In this document: positions 7,859-16,421 of the stretch, one piece after another
Layout: the number at the start of each line of letters is the position of its first letter
Numbering within the stretch: the first letter of the stretch is position 1
Assembly (NCBI RefSeq): GCF_028882255.1
Contig: NZ_JARBUY010000002.1
Location: 508,342 to 572,341, forward strand
DNA length: 64,000 nucleotides
Origin: Maribacter polysaccharolyticus
GTDB lineage: Bacteria; Bacteroidota; Bacteroidia; Flavobacteriales; Flavobacteriaceae
Reading direction: 5' to 3'
Position numbers and translations under genes: made by a program
Notes under the pieces: generated by a model
What the model saw: the letters and a program-made list of their open reading frames with translations, nothing else
Databases searched by the model: none
What the model was told of the DNA's origin: nothing

Positions 7859-9547
7859 CTACTGATTTTTACTGGTAATCTCAATAACTCCGTTTTCACC
7901 TTTTTTTCCGTATTTCTTTTGGGCCGCCTCACCTTTCAACACATTGATCGAGGCAATTTTTGCGGGGTTCATGGCGCGCATTTCTTTTTCATCGGATTCC
8001 CTTCCGTCGATGAAGACCAGAGGGGGTTCGTTCACGCTATGTATTGCGATTTTCTCTTTGTTTTTGGTTGCATCGGATGCATTTTCATCCGAAATATTTA
8101 TCTTGATGGTGCTTTCGGAGTCATTACCACCTGACTTTCGTATGGTACTATGTTCTTCCTGTATCCCTTCCTTTTCCTTTAGGGCATCAAATTCTTCACG
8201 GCTTATTTTCTTACCGTTGACCTTTATGGTTTCTTTGCCGTTTTCATTGGCTATTTCAATGGTTTTATGTTCCTTTTTGTCTCCTTCGGATGAAATCCAT
8301 ATTGCATCATCGTCATCTTCGTCTAGTTCAGGGGATATATCTTTTACGGTTTGATAATAAAGATCTTTGTTGTTGCCAATTGAAAATGAATTTGTGTCTT
8401 CATTGTAAACAATATGTATGGGCTCTATTCCCTCATTGTCACTCGAAAAATTGGAGGAACTGTTTATTTTTTTACCCTCCTTGTTGGTGGTTGTGAAGTT
8501 AACCGTAATATCGGTTATTTCATTTTTGGAATTGTGTGCTAGGGAATAGGAAAAATCAACCCCCTTTTTTAAAAGGTCTTTTTTTATTTTCCTAAGCTCC
8601 TGGTCCGTGGTGTTCTTGTTTATGGTAATTTCGATCAGTTGGTAAGGGGTCTTGGTTGAGGAGTGGTCCGAACCATCCATCTTCAATATATACACTGTTT
8701 CTGTATTGAAACTGACCAAAAAGATGGCCAGAAGCGGAAGGATCAGCATTGTTTTTAGGATTTTGCTGTTTTTCGATTTCGATTTGTTTAACATGACGAT
8801 TCGTTTTTTGATTAATGAATTATAAAAATTATTGATGAGTGGGGTAGGCAGGGCATTCCCCGAAACTTTCAACAGGGTGTACTGGTAGCTTTTTACGGAA
8901 GCCATTTTATGGATGGCATGGGCATCGGCCATAAATTCCAGATTTTGTTTTATTTTGATTTGATAGTACCAACTAAAAGGGTTGATCCATAAGAAGATCG
9001 AAACGATCCTGGAGAGTAAAATATCGAAAGAGTGCCATTGTGAGCTATGGGCTTCTTCATGCCTTAGTATGGTGGATAACTCCACTTGCGTAAAGTGCTT
9101 CGGATTATAGAAAATATAGTTGAAAAACGAAAAGGGAGCTGTACCCGTACGGAGTATTACATGAAAGTACCTGCCTTTTCGTATGACCTTGTTGGTTTTT
9201 ATCAATTTGACGATCGCTAAAAGCTGGAGGGCCAATTTGATCAGTAGGAACAATACGCCTGCGCTGTAAATTATAAATGATATCGTGATATAATCGATGT
9301 GGAAAATATACTCCGGGGCTTCCTTAGGTAGGTCTATTGAACCTGTTTGTGATAAGGGGGCTGTTGTGGTTTCAATATAATGGGTAAACCCCATGGAAGG
9401 CAAAATCAGGGATGCGAGGAGTCCAATTAGAAGGAAGTGACGGTTGACGGTATAAAAGGTTTCCTGTTTTAAGAACAGTTGGTAGACCGTAAGGAATAAA
9501 AAAAGTAGTCCGGAGGCCTTTAAGACGTATAGTAATAGGGGTTCCAT
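7859..9547 (-). CDS. BlaR1-type M56 metallopeptidase with SusC-plug-like tail
   Basis: A 562-aa membrane protein. Four N-terminal hydrophobic segments surround an M56 peptidase domain with the zinc motif HEEAH (His163-His167) and downstream LEFMADAHAIH. A further membrane span (LILPLLAIFLVSF) lies near residue 270. The rest is a periplasmic region. The C-terminus ends SINVLKGEAAQKKYGKKGENGVIEIT, resembling the plug-domain sequence of TonB-dependent receptors; this tail is common in Bacteroidota BlaR1 homologues. In the family, the sensor peptidase cleaves the partner BlaI repressor. It starts 1 bp inside the BlaI stop (TGATG), so the two are coupled. The inducing signal is unknown and there is no beta-lactamase nearby. 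Confidence 0.9.
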   Translation of the reverse strand: MEPLLLYVLKASGLLFLFLTVYQLFLKQETFYTVNRHFLLIGLLASLILPSMGFTHYIETTTAPLSQTGSIDLPKEAPEYIFHIDYITISFIIYSAGVLFLLIKLALQLLAIVKLIKTNKVIRKGRYFHVILRTGTAPFSFFNYIFYNPKHFTQVELSTILRHEEAHSSQWHSFDILLSRIVSIFLWINPFSWYYQIKIKQNLEFMADAHAIHKMASVKSYQYTLLKVSGNALPTPLINNFYNSLIKKRIVMLNKSKSKNSKILKTMLILPLLAIFLVSFNTETVYILKMDGSDHSSTKTPYQLIEITINKNTTDQELRKIKKDLLKKGVDFSYSLAHNSKNEITDITVNFTTTNKEGKKINSSSNFSSDNEGIEPIHIVYNEDTNSFSIGNNKDLYYQTVKDISPELDEDDDDAIWISSEGDKKEHKTIEIANENGKETIKVNGKKISREEFDALKEKEGIQEEHSTIRKSGGNDSESTIKINISDENASDATKNKEKIAIHSVNEPPLVFIDGRESDEKEMRAMNPAKIASINVLKGEAAQKKYGKKGENGVIEITSKNQ

Positions 9548-9906
9548 CAGTTCTTCTTTTCAATTAGGGCTATGATTTCTTTAAGTTCTTCGACCGATAT
9601 CTTGTCTTCCTTGGCAAAAAAGGAAACCATACTTTTATAGGAATTGTCGAAATATTCGGCTAGTTTGGAGTTTACGAATTGCTTGCGGTAGGCTTCAAGG
9701 GATACTAAAGGGTAGTACCTATGGGTCTTTCCAAAGGCCTCATAGCCTACGTATTTTTTTTCCACGAGATTGCGTACCATCGTTGATAAGGTATTATAGT
9801 GGGGCTTAGGGCCTTCGATTTGGGTCATTATCTCTTTTACGAACGCTTTTTCCAGGCGCCAAAGAATGATCATGACTTCTTCTTCCTTGTTCGTCAATTT
9901 TTGCAT
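9547..9906 (-). CDS. BlaI/MecI/CopY-family transcriptional repressor
   Basis: A 119-aa winged-helix repressor. LTNKEEEVMIILW begins helix 1, HYNTLSTMVRNLVEKKYV is the recognition helix and wing, and the C-terminal helices form the dimer and cleavage region. It should bind the two AACTAT-N4-ATAGTT palindromes just upstream and repress its own operon until cleaved by the M56 protein translated from the same mRNA. Length and order match BlaI-BlaR1 pairs. No other target gene is apparent in the window apart from the divergent antiporter, whose promoter is close enough to be co-regulated. Confidence 0.93.
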   Translation of the reverse strand: MQKLTNKEEEVMIILWRLEKAFVKEIMTQIEGPKPHYNTLSTMVRNLVEKKYVGYEAFGKTHRYYPLVSLEAYRKQFVNSKLAEYFDNSYKSMVSFFAKEDKISVEELKEIIALIEKKN

Positions 9907-9943
9907 TTGTCTTCTTGTTTTTTCAAAAATAAGGGCCTTGGAT

Positions 9944-9951
9944 CAAATATA
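9944..9951 (-). promoter_or_regulatory. -7 box of the blaI-M56 operon
   Basis: TATATTTG on the minus strand matches the Bacteroidota TAnnTTTG -7 box, 38 bp upstream of the blaI ATG. A TTA at about the -33 position overlaps the inner operator palindrome. Confidence 0.75.
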
Positions 9952-9952
9952 C

Positions 9953-9988
9953 AACTATATTAATAGTTATTTAACTATAAAAATAGTT
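9953..9988. promoter_or_regulatory. Twin BlaI-type operators
   Basis: Two perfect palindromes AACTAT-N4-ATAGTT lie at 9953-9968 and 9973-9988, centres exactly 20 bp apart (two helical turns). The proximal one overlaps the upstream part of the blaI promoter. The geometry suggests two repressor dimers bound on the same DNA face. Confidence 0.8.
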
Positions 9989-10040
9989 TTAGATTGTCTT
10001 GGCCATGCTTGAGGTCAATGTTCAAACAAAATTCTTAGGC

Positions 10041-10048
10041 TATATTTG
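10041..10048 (+). promoter_or_regulatory. -7 box of the antiporter gene
   Basis: TATATTTG (TAnnTTTG). A TTG inside this box is in frame with the following gene but cannot be its start, which fixes the ATG at 10064. Confidence 0.7.
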
Positions 10049-10063
10049 TCAAAACCTTCTTTT

Positions 10064-11002
10064 ATGCAAAACTTTTTTTTTATTGTTCTTGGTCTCGTGA
10101 TATTGATCGCTGGCGGAAATTGGCTTTTAAGGTCCGCAGTTGCCCTTTCCTTACGGTTGAGCATCCCGAAAATCGTTATCGGAATGACCGTCGTTTCTTT
10201 TGCGACATCGGCACCTGAGCTTATCGTAAGCATAAAAGCTGCAGTTGAAGGTTACCCCGATTTGGCACTGGGTAACGTCGTGGGGTCCAATATTGCCAAT
10301 TTAGGGTTGGTATTGGGGATCATACTTTTAATGGGAAGTATAGATGTGAAAAGAAGTTTTTATACTACCGATTGGCCCATGATGATGTTGGCTTCCCTGC
10401 TTTTTTTCGGTTTTATTTTCTTTGATGGGGTCTTGGTAAGGGTTGAAGGAATTATTTTGGTGGTAGGCCTGTTTTTGTTTTTGGTCTATCTCCTCAAATA
10501 TCAAAAAACGGCTGTGGTCGATGAGGCCTATGAAGATGATGTGCCCTTGCCATTGTACAAGGCGGTGTTGTTTTTGGGTATTGGGGGCCTTGCTTTATGG
10601 GGGGGCTCTGAATTATTGGTAACGGGGTCTGTAGGGCTTGCCAAAAATTATGGGGTAAGTGAACGGATCATTGGGATAACCATAGTGTCGATAGGGACCA
10701 GTATTCCTGAATTGGCAGCTTCCGTTGTCGCTATAGTAAAGAAGGAAAAGGCCATTTCTTTGGGGAATCTCGTCGGGTCCAATATTTTCAATATTATGGC
10801 CGTATTGGGTATTACCTCGCTCATTACCCCGGTAACGGTAATGGATCAAGGACTGTTGGGGAATGATATCTTTTGGATGCTGGGAATGGCCTTTTTGATT
10901 TTGCCTTTGGTGTTCTTTCCGAAAGGACTTCGGTTAGGCTGGAGGGACGGACTTGTCTTACTTTTTACCTATGGACTTTTTATTTATTTTACGATACGAT
11001 AA
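10064..11002 (+). CDS. Calcium/sodium antiporter (CaCA family, YrbG type)
   Basis: A 312-aa inner-membrane cation exchanger with about ten hydrophobic helices in two inverted halves. Each half has the alpha-repeat signature: SFATSAPELIVS with GNVVGSNIANLGLVLG in the first, and SIGTSIPELAASVVA with GNLVGSNIFNIMAVLGI in the second. The conserved Glu of each PEL motif and the Asn residues form the Ca2+/Na+ sites. The ATG at 10064 follows the -7 box by 15 bp. It diverges from blaI across 157 bp that hold the two BlaI-type operators, so possible co-repression is an inference. Confidence 0.93.
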   Translation: MQNFFFIVLGLVILIAGGNWLLRSAVALSLRLSIPKIVIGMTVVSFATSAPELIVSIKAAVEGYPDLALGNVVGSNIANLGLVLGIILLMGSIDVKRSFYTTDWPMMMLASLLFFGFIFFDGVLVRVEGIILVVGLFLFLVYLLKYQKTAVVDEAYEDDVPLPLYKAVLFLGIGGLALWGGSELLVTGSVGLAKNYGVSERIIGITIVSIGTSIPELAASVVAIVKKEKAISLGNLVGSNIFNIMAVLGITSLITPVTVMDQGLLGNDIFWMLGMAFLILPLVFFPKGLRLGWRDGLVLLFTYGLFIYFTIR

Positions 11003-11032
11003 ATAAAAAGCCCTGACTGGTTCAGTCAGGGC
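11001..11032 (-). terminator. Terminator of the class II glutamine synthetase gene
   Basis: A 9-bp perfect stem GCCCTGACT/AGTCAGGGC (11010-11018, 11024-11032). On the minus strand it is followed by TTTTTATTT. It starts 40 nt beyond the glnA stop. Confidence 0.88.
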
Positions 11033-11072
11033 CTGTAGGGATAAAAACAATTAACTAAATTCTTTTTCTTTA

Positions 11073-12095
11073 TTAGATCTTTGCAGATTTAACGGTTTTG
11101 ATGATTCTACCCGCAATTTTGTAAGGATCACCATTGGAAGCAGGTCGTCTGTCTTCCAACCAACCTTTGTATCCTTTTTCCACGGTAATCAATGGAATAC
11201 GGATAGATGCCCCTCTATCGGAAACTCCCCAAGAGAAATCAGTAATAGCAGCGGTCTCATGCAAACCGGTCAAACGTTGGTCATTGAATTCTCCGTAAAC
11301 GGCAATGTGTTCATCAACAACATCACGGAAAGCTTCACATATTGCAGCGTAAACTTCTTTGGAACCACAAGTTCTTAAAGTATTATTGGAGAAATTGGCA
11401 TGCATACCTGAACCGTTCCAGTCCATATCCCTTCCAAGAGGTTTTGGGTGGTATTCGATATAGTAACCGTATTTTTCAGTCAATCGGTCCAATAAATATC
11501 TGGCGATCCATAATTCATCACCAGCTTTTTTGGCTCCTTTGGCAAATAATTGGAATTCCCACTGTCCGCAGGCCACTTCTTGGTTAATACCTTCAAAATT
11601 CAAACCGGCTTCTATACAAAGATCGGCATGCTCTTCAACCAACTGTCTTCCGTGGGTATTCAATCCGCCAACAGAGCAGTAATATAATCCTTGTGGAGCA
11701 GGATATCCTCCTCTTGGGAAACCTAAAGGTAAGTCGGTTTCCGTATCCATTATAAAATATTCTTGTTCAAAACCAAACCAGAAATCATCATCTTCATCAT
11801 CGATGGTTGCCCTTCCATTGGATGTATGGGGTGTGCCATCCGCATTGTAGACTTCAGTCATGACCAACCATCCGTTGACGCGTTCAGGGTCTGGGTAGAT
11901 CGCTACTGGAACCAATAAACAGTCAGAAGCATCGCCCGTAGCTTGCTTCGTGGAAGATCCGTCGAAGGACCAATTCCCTAATTCTTCTAAAGTCCCTTTA
12001 AAATCTTCATGTTCCTCGACTTTGGTTTTGCTTCTCATATTTTGGGTAGGGAAATAACCATCTAACCAAATGTATTCTAATTTAATCTTTGCCAT
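11073..12095 (-). CDS. glnA: Glutamine synthetase, class II (eukaryotic-like)
   Basis: A 340-aa enzyme making glutamine from glutamate, ammonia and ATP. It has the GSII arrangement: a short beta-grasp domain (KLEYIWLDGY ... WSFDGSST), the FGFEQEYFI glutamate/metal site, NGSGMHAN (the loop with the catalytic metal ligand His), and RGASIRIP. The length is that of GSII, much shorter than class I. The ATG at 12095 (MAKIKLEYIW) was chosen; an upstream ATG at 12131 falls inside the -7 box. It diverges from the class III synthetase at 12306, and the shared intergenic region carries an inverted repeat also found before the PII-Amt operon. Confidence 0.96.
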   Translation of the reverse strand: MAKIKLEYIWLDGYFPTQNMRSKTKVEEHEDFKGTLEELGNWSFDGSSTKQATGDASDCLLVPVAIYPDPERVNGWLVMTEVYNADGTPHTSNGRATIDDEDDDFWFGFEQEYFIMDTETDLPLGFPRGGYPAPQGLYYCSVGGLNTHGRQLVEEHADLCIEAGLNFEGINQEVACGQWEFQLFAKGAKKAGDELWIARYLLDRLTEKYGYYIEYHPKPLGRDMDWNGSGMHANFSNNTLRTCGSKEVYAAICEAFRDVVDEHIAVYGEFNDQRLTGLHETAAITDFSWGVSDRGASIRIPLITVEKGYKGWLEDRRPASNGDPYKIAGRIIKTVKSAKI

Positions 12096-12128
12096 AATGC
12101 TGGATGTTAATTTAAATTTTAAGACAAG

Positions 12129-12136
12129 CAAAAATA
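12129..12136 (-). promoter_or_regulatory. -7 box of glnA (GSII)
   Basis: TATTTTTG on the minus strand, 33 bp upstream of the GSII ATG. Confidence 0.7.
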
Positions 12137-12201
12137 TGTTTTTCTGTGAATTAATCGAATTCTTGGGGGGTTATTTAACATTATAGGTAAAATAATTTAG
12201 G

Positions 12202-12225
12202 ATACCCCTTAATTTGAGGGGGTAT
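12202..12225. promoter_or_regulatory. Nitrogen-type palindrome between the two glutamine synthetase genes
   Basis: Arms ATACCCC (12202-12208) and GGGGTAT (12219-12225) with a 10-bp AT-rich spacer. It lies 66 bp upstream of the GSII -7 box and 52 bp upstream of the GSIII -7 box, a position that would suit a shared activator or repressor. Close relatives occur at 33572 and 33623 before the PII-Amt operon. Confidence 0.6.
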
Positions 12226-12276
12226 TTTAATTAAAGTTAATTATTATGTCTGTTATATTATTAATTCGTTAATTCT

Positions 12277-12284
12277 TACTTTTG
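12277..12284 (+). promoter_or_regulatory. -7 box of glnN (GSIII)
   Basis: TACTTTTG (TAnnTTTG). The in-frame TTG inside it is not a start codon; transcription would begin close to 12291. Confidence 0.75.
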
Positions 12285-12305
12285 GTAAAAAAATCGGTGG
12301 TATTT

Positions 12306-14492
12306 ATGTCGGAATTAAGGTTTAAAGCGCTGATAGACAGCCAGAAAAGGGGCGGTAAGAACGTTGAGGAGAAAGGTAGAAGGTCCGAGTATTTCGGTTC
12401 CCATGTTTTCAATGAGGACAAAATGCGACAGTTTCTGACCAAGGACGCCTACGAAAGTGTAAAAGCAGCTATTTTTTCAGGGTCTAAGATCGATCGGAAA
12501 ATAGCCGATCAGGTTGCGGAAGCCATGAAGTGTTGGGCCATAAACATGGGGGCGACCCATTATACCCATTGGTTTCAACCATTAACGGGCGCCACGGCTG
12601 AAAAGCATGATGCTTTTTTTGACCTGTTCCACGATGGTAGGGCCTTGGAAAAATTCGGAGGGGGGCAATTGGTTCAACAAGAACCGGATGCTTCAAGTTT
12701 CCCCCATGGAGGGATCAGAAATACCTTTGAAGCCAGGGGGTATACCGCTTGGGATCCCACTTCCCCGGCTTTTGTATATGGGACCACGTTATGTGTTCCT
12801 ACAATTTTTGTAGCCTATACGGGAGAGGCTCTTGACAATAAGGCGCCCCTGCTGAGGGCTTTGAATGCGGTCGACCTAGCGGCTACGGCGGTGGCCCGGT
12901 ATTTCGATAAGAACGTATCAAAGGTGAGTGCTACTTTAGGATGGGAACAGGAATATTTTCTGATCGACAGGGCTTTGGCGATGTCCAGGCCCGATATCGT
13001 TATGACCGGGCGAACCCTCATTGGCCAGACGGCCGCCAAAGGGCAGCAATTGGACGATCATTATTTTGGGGTCATTCCCAGTAGGGTGTTGAATTTTATG
13101 CGTCATTTGGAAATGGAATGTACCCAATTGGGTATTCCGGTGAAAACCAGGCATAACGAAGTAGCCCCCAACCAATTTGAATTGGCACCTGTTTTCGAGG
13201 AGGCCAATCTGGCGGTAGATCATAACCTCCTACTCATGGATGTTATGGAAAAGGTTGCCGAAGAGCATGATTTGAAAGTATTGTTCCATGAAAAACCGTT
13301 TGCAGGGATCAATGGTTCGGGCAAGCATAACAATTGGTCCTTGGCCACGGATACCGGGGTGAATCTATTGAGTCCTGGTTCTACACCGATGAAGAACCTG
13401 CAGTTCCTGACCTTTTTCGTCAATACGATCAAGGCCGTGGATACCTATGAAGAACTTTTGCGTTCCTCCATCGCCTCTGCAAGCAATGACCACAGGTTAG
13501 GGGCCAATGAGGCGCCGCCTGCCATACTCTCCATTTTTATCGGAACACAATTGAGCAATGTGCTGGATGAACTGGAAGGGGTGTCCAAAGGTAAATTATC
13601 GCCAGAGGAAAAAACAGAACTGAAATTGAACGTGGTGGGTAAGATCCCTGAGATAATGCTCGATAACACAGACCGCAACAGAACATCACCTTTTGCGTTT
13701 ACCGGGAATAAATTCGAAATGCGCGGAGTGGGCTCAAAAACCAATTGTGCCAAGCCGATGACGATTTTAAACACCATAGTGGCCAAACAATTGAATGACT
13801 TTAAAAAGGAAGTCGATGTCTTGATCGATACCAAGAACCTAAAGAAGGATGAAGCCATATTCAATGTTTTAAGGGAATATATAAAGACATCCAAACGGAT
13901 CCGTTTCGATGGGGACGGGTATAGCCAGGAATGGGAAAAAGAGGCGAAGAAAAGAAAACTGAGCAATAACAAAACCACTCCGGAGGCCATTGGGATTTTG
14001 ACTTCCAAAGAAAGTTCCGCCCTGTTTAAAGCCATGAATGTCATGAGTGAGGTCGAGGTAAAGGCGAGACAGGAAGTCGAACTCGAAGCCTATATCATGC
14101 ATTTGCAGATAGAAGGTAGGGTATTCAACGAGCTGGTATATGGTTATGTGATTCCGGCCGCAATAGCCTATCAGAATGTTCTGTTGGCCAATGTCAGTGG
14201 GTTAAAGGACATTTATGGGGAAGGGTTTAAGCAACTTGCCGAAAGCCAAATGGCCATCATCGGTCGGATTTCTGAACATGTGGAAGCCCTGAAGACCAAG
14301 ACCGATGCCATGGTGAACGAACGCAAAAAGGCAAATGTCATTACGGGCAGTAAAGCCAAGGCAGATGCCTATTGCCATAAAGTGAAGCCGTATTTTGACG
14401 AAATACGCTATCACAGCGATAAATTGGAACGATTGGTCAGTGATGCGCATTGGCCATTGACCAAGTATAGGGAGTTGCTTTTTGTAAAATAA
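12306..14492 (+). CDS. glnN: Glutamine synthetase, class III
   Basis: A 728-aa class III glutamine synthetase, a type found in Bacteroidota and cyanobacteria and roughly twice the length of GSII. It shows the GSIII-specific N-terminal region (ATHYTHWFQPLTG ATAEKHD), the WEQEYFLI active-site strand, RHNEVAPNQFELAP, HEKPFAGINGSGKHNNWS, NDHRLGANEAPPA and the long C-terminal helical extension. The ATG at 12306 (MSELRFKAL) was chosen because the in-frame TTG upstream lies in the -7 box. Together with divergent GSII it gives the cell two distinct enzymes for ammonia assimilation. Confidence 0.97.
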   Translation: MSELRFKALIDSQKRGGKNVEEKGRRSEYFGSHVFNEDKMRQFLTKDAYESVKAAIFSGSKIDRKIADQVAEAMKCWAINMGATHYTHWFQPLTGATAEKHDAFFDLFHDGRALEKFGGGQLVQQEPDASSFPHGGIRNTFEARGYTAWDPTSPAFVYGTTLCVPTIFVAYTGEALDNKAPLLRALNAVDLAATAVARYFDKNVSKVSATLGWEQEYFLIDRALAMSRPDIVMTGRTLIGQTAAKGQQLDDHYFGVIPSRVLNFMRHLEMECTQLGIPVKTRHNEVAPNQFELAPVFEEANLAVDHNLLLMDVMEKVAEEHDLKVLFHEKPFAGINGSGKHNNWSLATDTGVNLLSPGSTPMKNLQFLTFFVNTIKAVDTYEELLRSSIASASNDHRLGANEAPPAILSIFIGTQLSNVLDELEGVSKGKLSPEEKTELKLNVVGKIPEIMLDNTDRNRTSPFAFTGNKFEMRGVGSKTNCAKPMTILNTIVAKQLNDFKKEVDVLIDTKNLKKDEAIFNVLREYIKTSKRIRFDGDGYSQEWEKEAKKRKLSNNKTTPEAIGILTSKESSALFKAMNVMSEVEVKARQEVELEAYIMHLQIEGRVFNELVYGYVIPAAIAYQNVLLANVSGLKDIYGEGFKQLAESQMAIIGRISEHVEALKTKTDAMVNERKKANVITGSKAKADAYCHKVKPYFDEIRYHSDKLERLVSDAHWPLTKYRELLFVK

Positions 14493-14541
14493 CCCCCAGT
14501 TGGGCAGATTTTTTTGTTATGTCCACGCATTAAGAATGAAA

Positions 14542-14567
14542 AGCTCACGAATCGTGGGCTTTTTTTT
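14542..14567 (+). terminator. Terminator after glnN
   Basis: An 8-bp stem AGCTCACG/CGTGGGCT with loop AAT and one G-T pair, followed by seven T. Confidence 0.85.
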
Positions 14568-14578
14568 AACGAATCCAT

Positions 14579-14586
14579 TATTTTTG
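14579..14586 (+). promoter_or_regulatory. -7 box of purM
   Basis: TATTTTTG, 16 bp before the purM ATG, implying a very short leader. Confidence 0.72.
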
Positions 14587-14602
14587 CCACAAATTAAATC
14601 TC

Positions 14603-15784
14603 ATGGGGTCATCGAACAGTGAAAGGTATAAACAGAGAGGGGTTTCGGCTTCAAAAGAAGATGTGCACAATGCCATCAAGAATATCGATAAGGGACTTTT
14701 TCCGAAAGCGTTCTGTAAAATCGTTCCGGATTACCTGACCAATGATGGGGATTATTGTTTGGTAATGCATGCCGATGGGGCAGGTACAAAATCGTCCTTG
14801 GCCTATATGTATTGGAAAGAAACCGGTGATGTGTCGGTATGGAAAGGTATAGCCCAAGACGCGCTGATCATGAATATCGATGATCTGATCTGTGTGGGTG
14901 CCACCGATAATATCCTATTGTCCTCTACCATAGGACGTAATAAGAACCTGATTCCCGGGGAAGTGATTTCCGCGATCATCAATGGCACCGAGGAATTGAT
15001 CGCTGATTTGGCCAAACACGGCATGGTGATCCACTCAACGGGAGGGGAAACGGCAGACGTCGGGGATTTGGTACGGACAATCATCGTGGATTCCACAGTG
15101 ACCGCCAGATTAAAACGTGAAGATGTTATCGACAATGCCAATATCAAGGCAGGGGATGTGATCGTTGGTTTGGAATCTTTTGGACAGGCCATTTACGAGA
15201 AGGCCTATAATGGGGGAATGGGCAGTAATGGACTGACCTCGGCAAGGCACGATGTTTTTGCCAAATATTTGGCCGAAAAATATCCCGAAAGTTATGATGC
15301 CTCGGTTCCCGATGAATTGGTGTATTCTGGGAAAATGAGCTTGACCGATGAAGTTGCCGATGCTCCTTTGGATGCCGGTAAATTGGTGTTGTCGCCAACG
15401 CGTACCTATGCACCGATCGTAAAAAAAATATTATCCAAGTACAATGCGGCCGATATCCATGGAATGGTGCACTGCAGTGGTGGAGCCCAAACGAAGATCC
15501 TTCACTTCATAGATGACCTTCATGTGGTAAAAGACAACTTATTTCCCATACCTCCCTTGTTCAAGTTGATCCAGGAACAATCGGGAACCGATTGGCGGGA
15601 AATGTACCAGGTCTTTAATTGTGGGCACCGTTTGGAAATTTATACCAACGAGACCGTTGCAGGGGATTTGATCGATATCTCCAAACAATTCGGCGTAGAT
15701 GCCCGGATCGTGGGAAGGGTAGAGGGGCATCCCACTAAAAAACTGACCATAAAAAGCGAATACGGTACTTTTACCTATGAATGA
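14603..15784 (+). CDS. purM: Phosphoribosylformylglycinamidine cyclo-ligase (AIR synthetase)
   Basis: A 393-aa cytosolic enzyme of purine synthesis that closes FGAM to AIR with ATP. Typical PurM features are HADGAGTKSSLAY (about 56-68), the MNIDDLICVGA metal/nucleotide motif, the STGGETADVGDLVRTIIVD segment, and the C-terminal MVHCSGGAQTK and VFNCGHRLEIY motifs. It is longer and more divergent than the proteobacterial enzyme (about 345 aa), as is usual in Bacteroidota. A short leader and its own -7 box (14579) make it a single-gene unit. The 178-bp gap that follows holds no recognisable gene. Confidence 0.94.
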   Translation: MGSSNSERYKQRGVSASKEDVHNAIKNIDKGLFPKAFCKIVPDYLTNDGDYCLVMHADGAGTKSSLAYMYWKETGDVSVWKGIAQDALIMNIDDLICVGATDNILLSSTIGRNKNLIPGEVISAIINGTEELIADLAKHGMVIHSTGGETADVGDLVRTIIVDSTVTARLKREDVIDNANIKAGDVIVGLESFGQAIYEKAYNGGMGSNGLTSARHDVFAKYLAEKYPESYDASVPDELVYSGKMSLTDEVADAPLDAGKLVLSPTRTYAPIVKKILSKYNAADIHGMVHCSGGAQTKILHFIDDLHVVKDNLFPIPPLFKLIQEQSGTDWREMYQVFNCGHRLEIYTNETVAGDLIDISKQFGVDARIVGRVEGHPTKKLTIKSEYGTFTYE

Positions 15785-15962
15785 TTAACATCGGACGGAA
15801 TCCTTTTACAGGCGGGTTCCACGATGGTCAAACGTTGAAATTCACCCTTAAAGTCAGTCTTTTGAATTGATTTTAAGTAAGTACTCAAGTAGTTGACCGA
15901 CTTTATGATTTCTCTTATACGATTCACCTGAATGTAACGTTGATAGTACTAAAACCAATGTT

Positions 15963-16403
15963 ATGGAAAGAAAGGAGTTTTTAAGGACATTAGGCGCCGG
16001 TGCGGCTTTCGCCCTTACGTTTCCTTGTCTGCAAGGGTGTTCCAAAGAGGATGAAAACGGGGACAAGGTCGAAGAACCTACGGGCATTGATTTTACCATT
16101 GATTTAAACTCCACAGAAGGCCAGCAATTGGCCGATAACGGCAGTTATATTTTAAAGGAATTGGTCGTTGTGGTCAAGGATTTGAGTGGTAACTTTGTTG
16201 CTGCGACCCAAGTGTGTAGTCATGAGTCCTATGATCAAGTGAGGTATCTGACCAATGATGGGGGTATTTTTTATTGTGATGTGCATGGTTCAAGATTCGC
16301 GATGGACGGAGAGCCTTTGAACCAAGTGGATAGTACTGCGGCAAAGCCTTTGAAAATATACAATACCGAACTCGACGGGGACATACTTCGGGTTTATGAA
16401 TAA
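15963..16403 (+). CDS. Rieske [2Fe-2S] lipoprotein
   Basis: A 146-aa exported Rieske protein. The N-terminus MERKEFLRTLGAGAAFALTF is Tat/Sec-like and ends in a lipobox LQGC (Cys26). The cluster ligands are Cys85-x-His87 (VCSHES) and Cys105-xx-His108 (YCDVHG), so a [2Fe-2S] cluster on the periplasmic side is expected. It lacks the second Cys of the disulfide in bc1-type Rieske proteins, fitting a simpler, soluble-type domain. It is the first of five closely spaced genes with a periplasmic thioredoxin, ApbE, DUF4266 and DUF3570 (18-bp gap to the next gene), so it is probably an electron carrier for that system. Confidence 0.88.
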   Translation: MERKEFLRTLGAGAAFALTFPCLQGCSKEDENGDKVEEPTGIDFTIDLNSTEGQQLADNGSYILKELVVVVKDLSGNFVAATQVCSHESYDQVRYLTNDGGIFYCDVHGSRFAMDGEPLNQVDSTAAKPLKIYNTELDGDILRVYE

Positions 16404-16421
16404 TCTTAATACTTTTTTAGA

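Noticed and set aside
13445-14044. 199-codon minus-strand frame within glnN
   Set aside because: Antisense shadow of a strongly conserved enzyme; Ser/Leu-rich with no domain.
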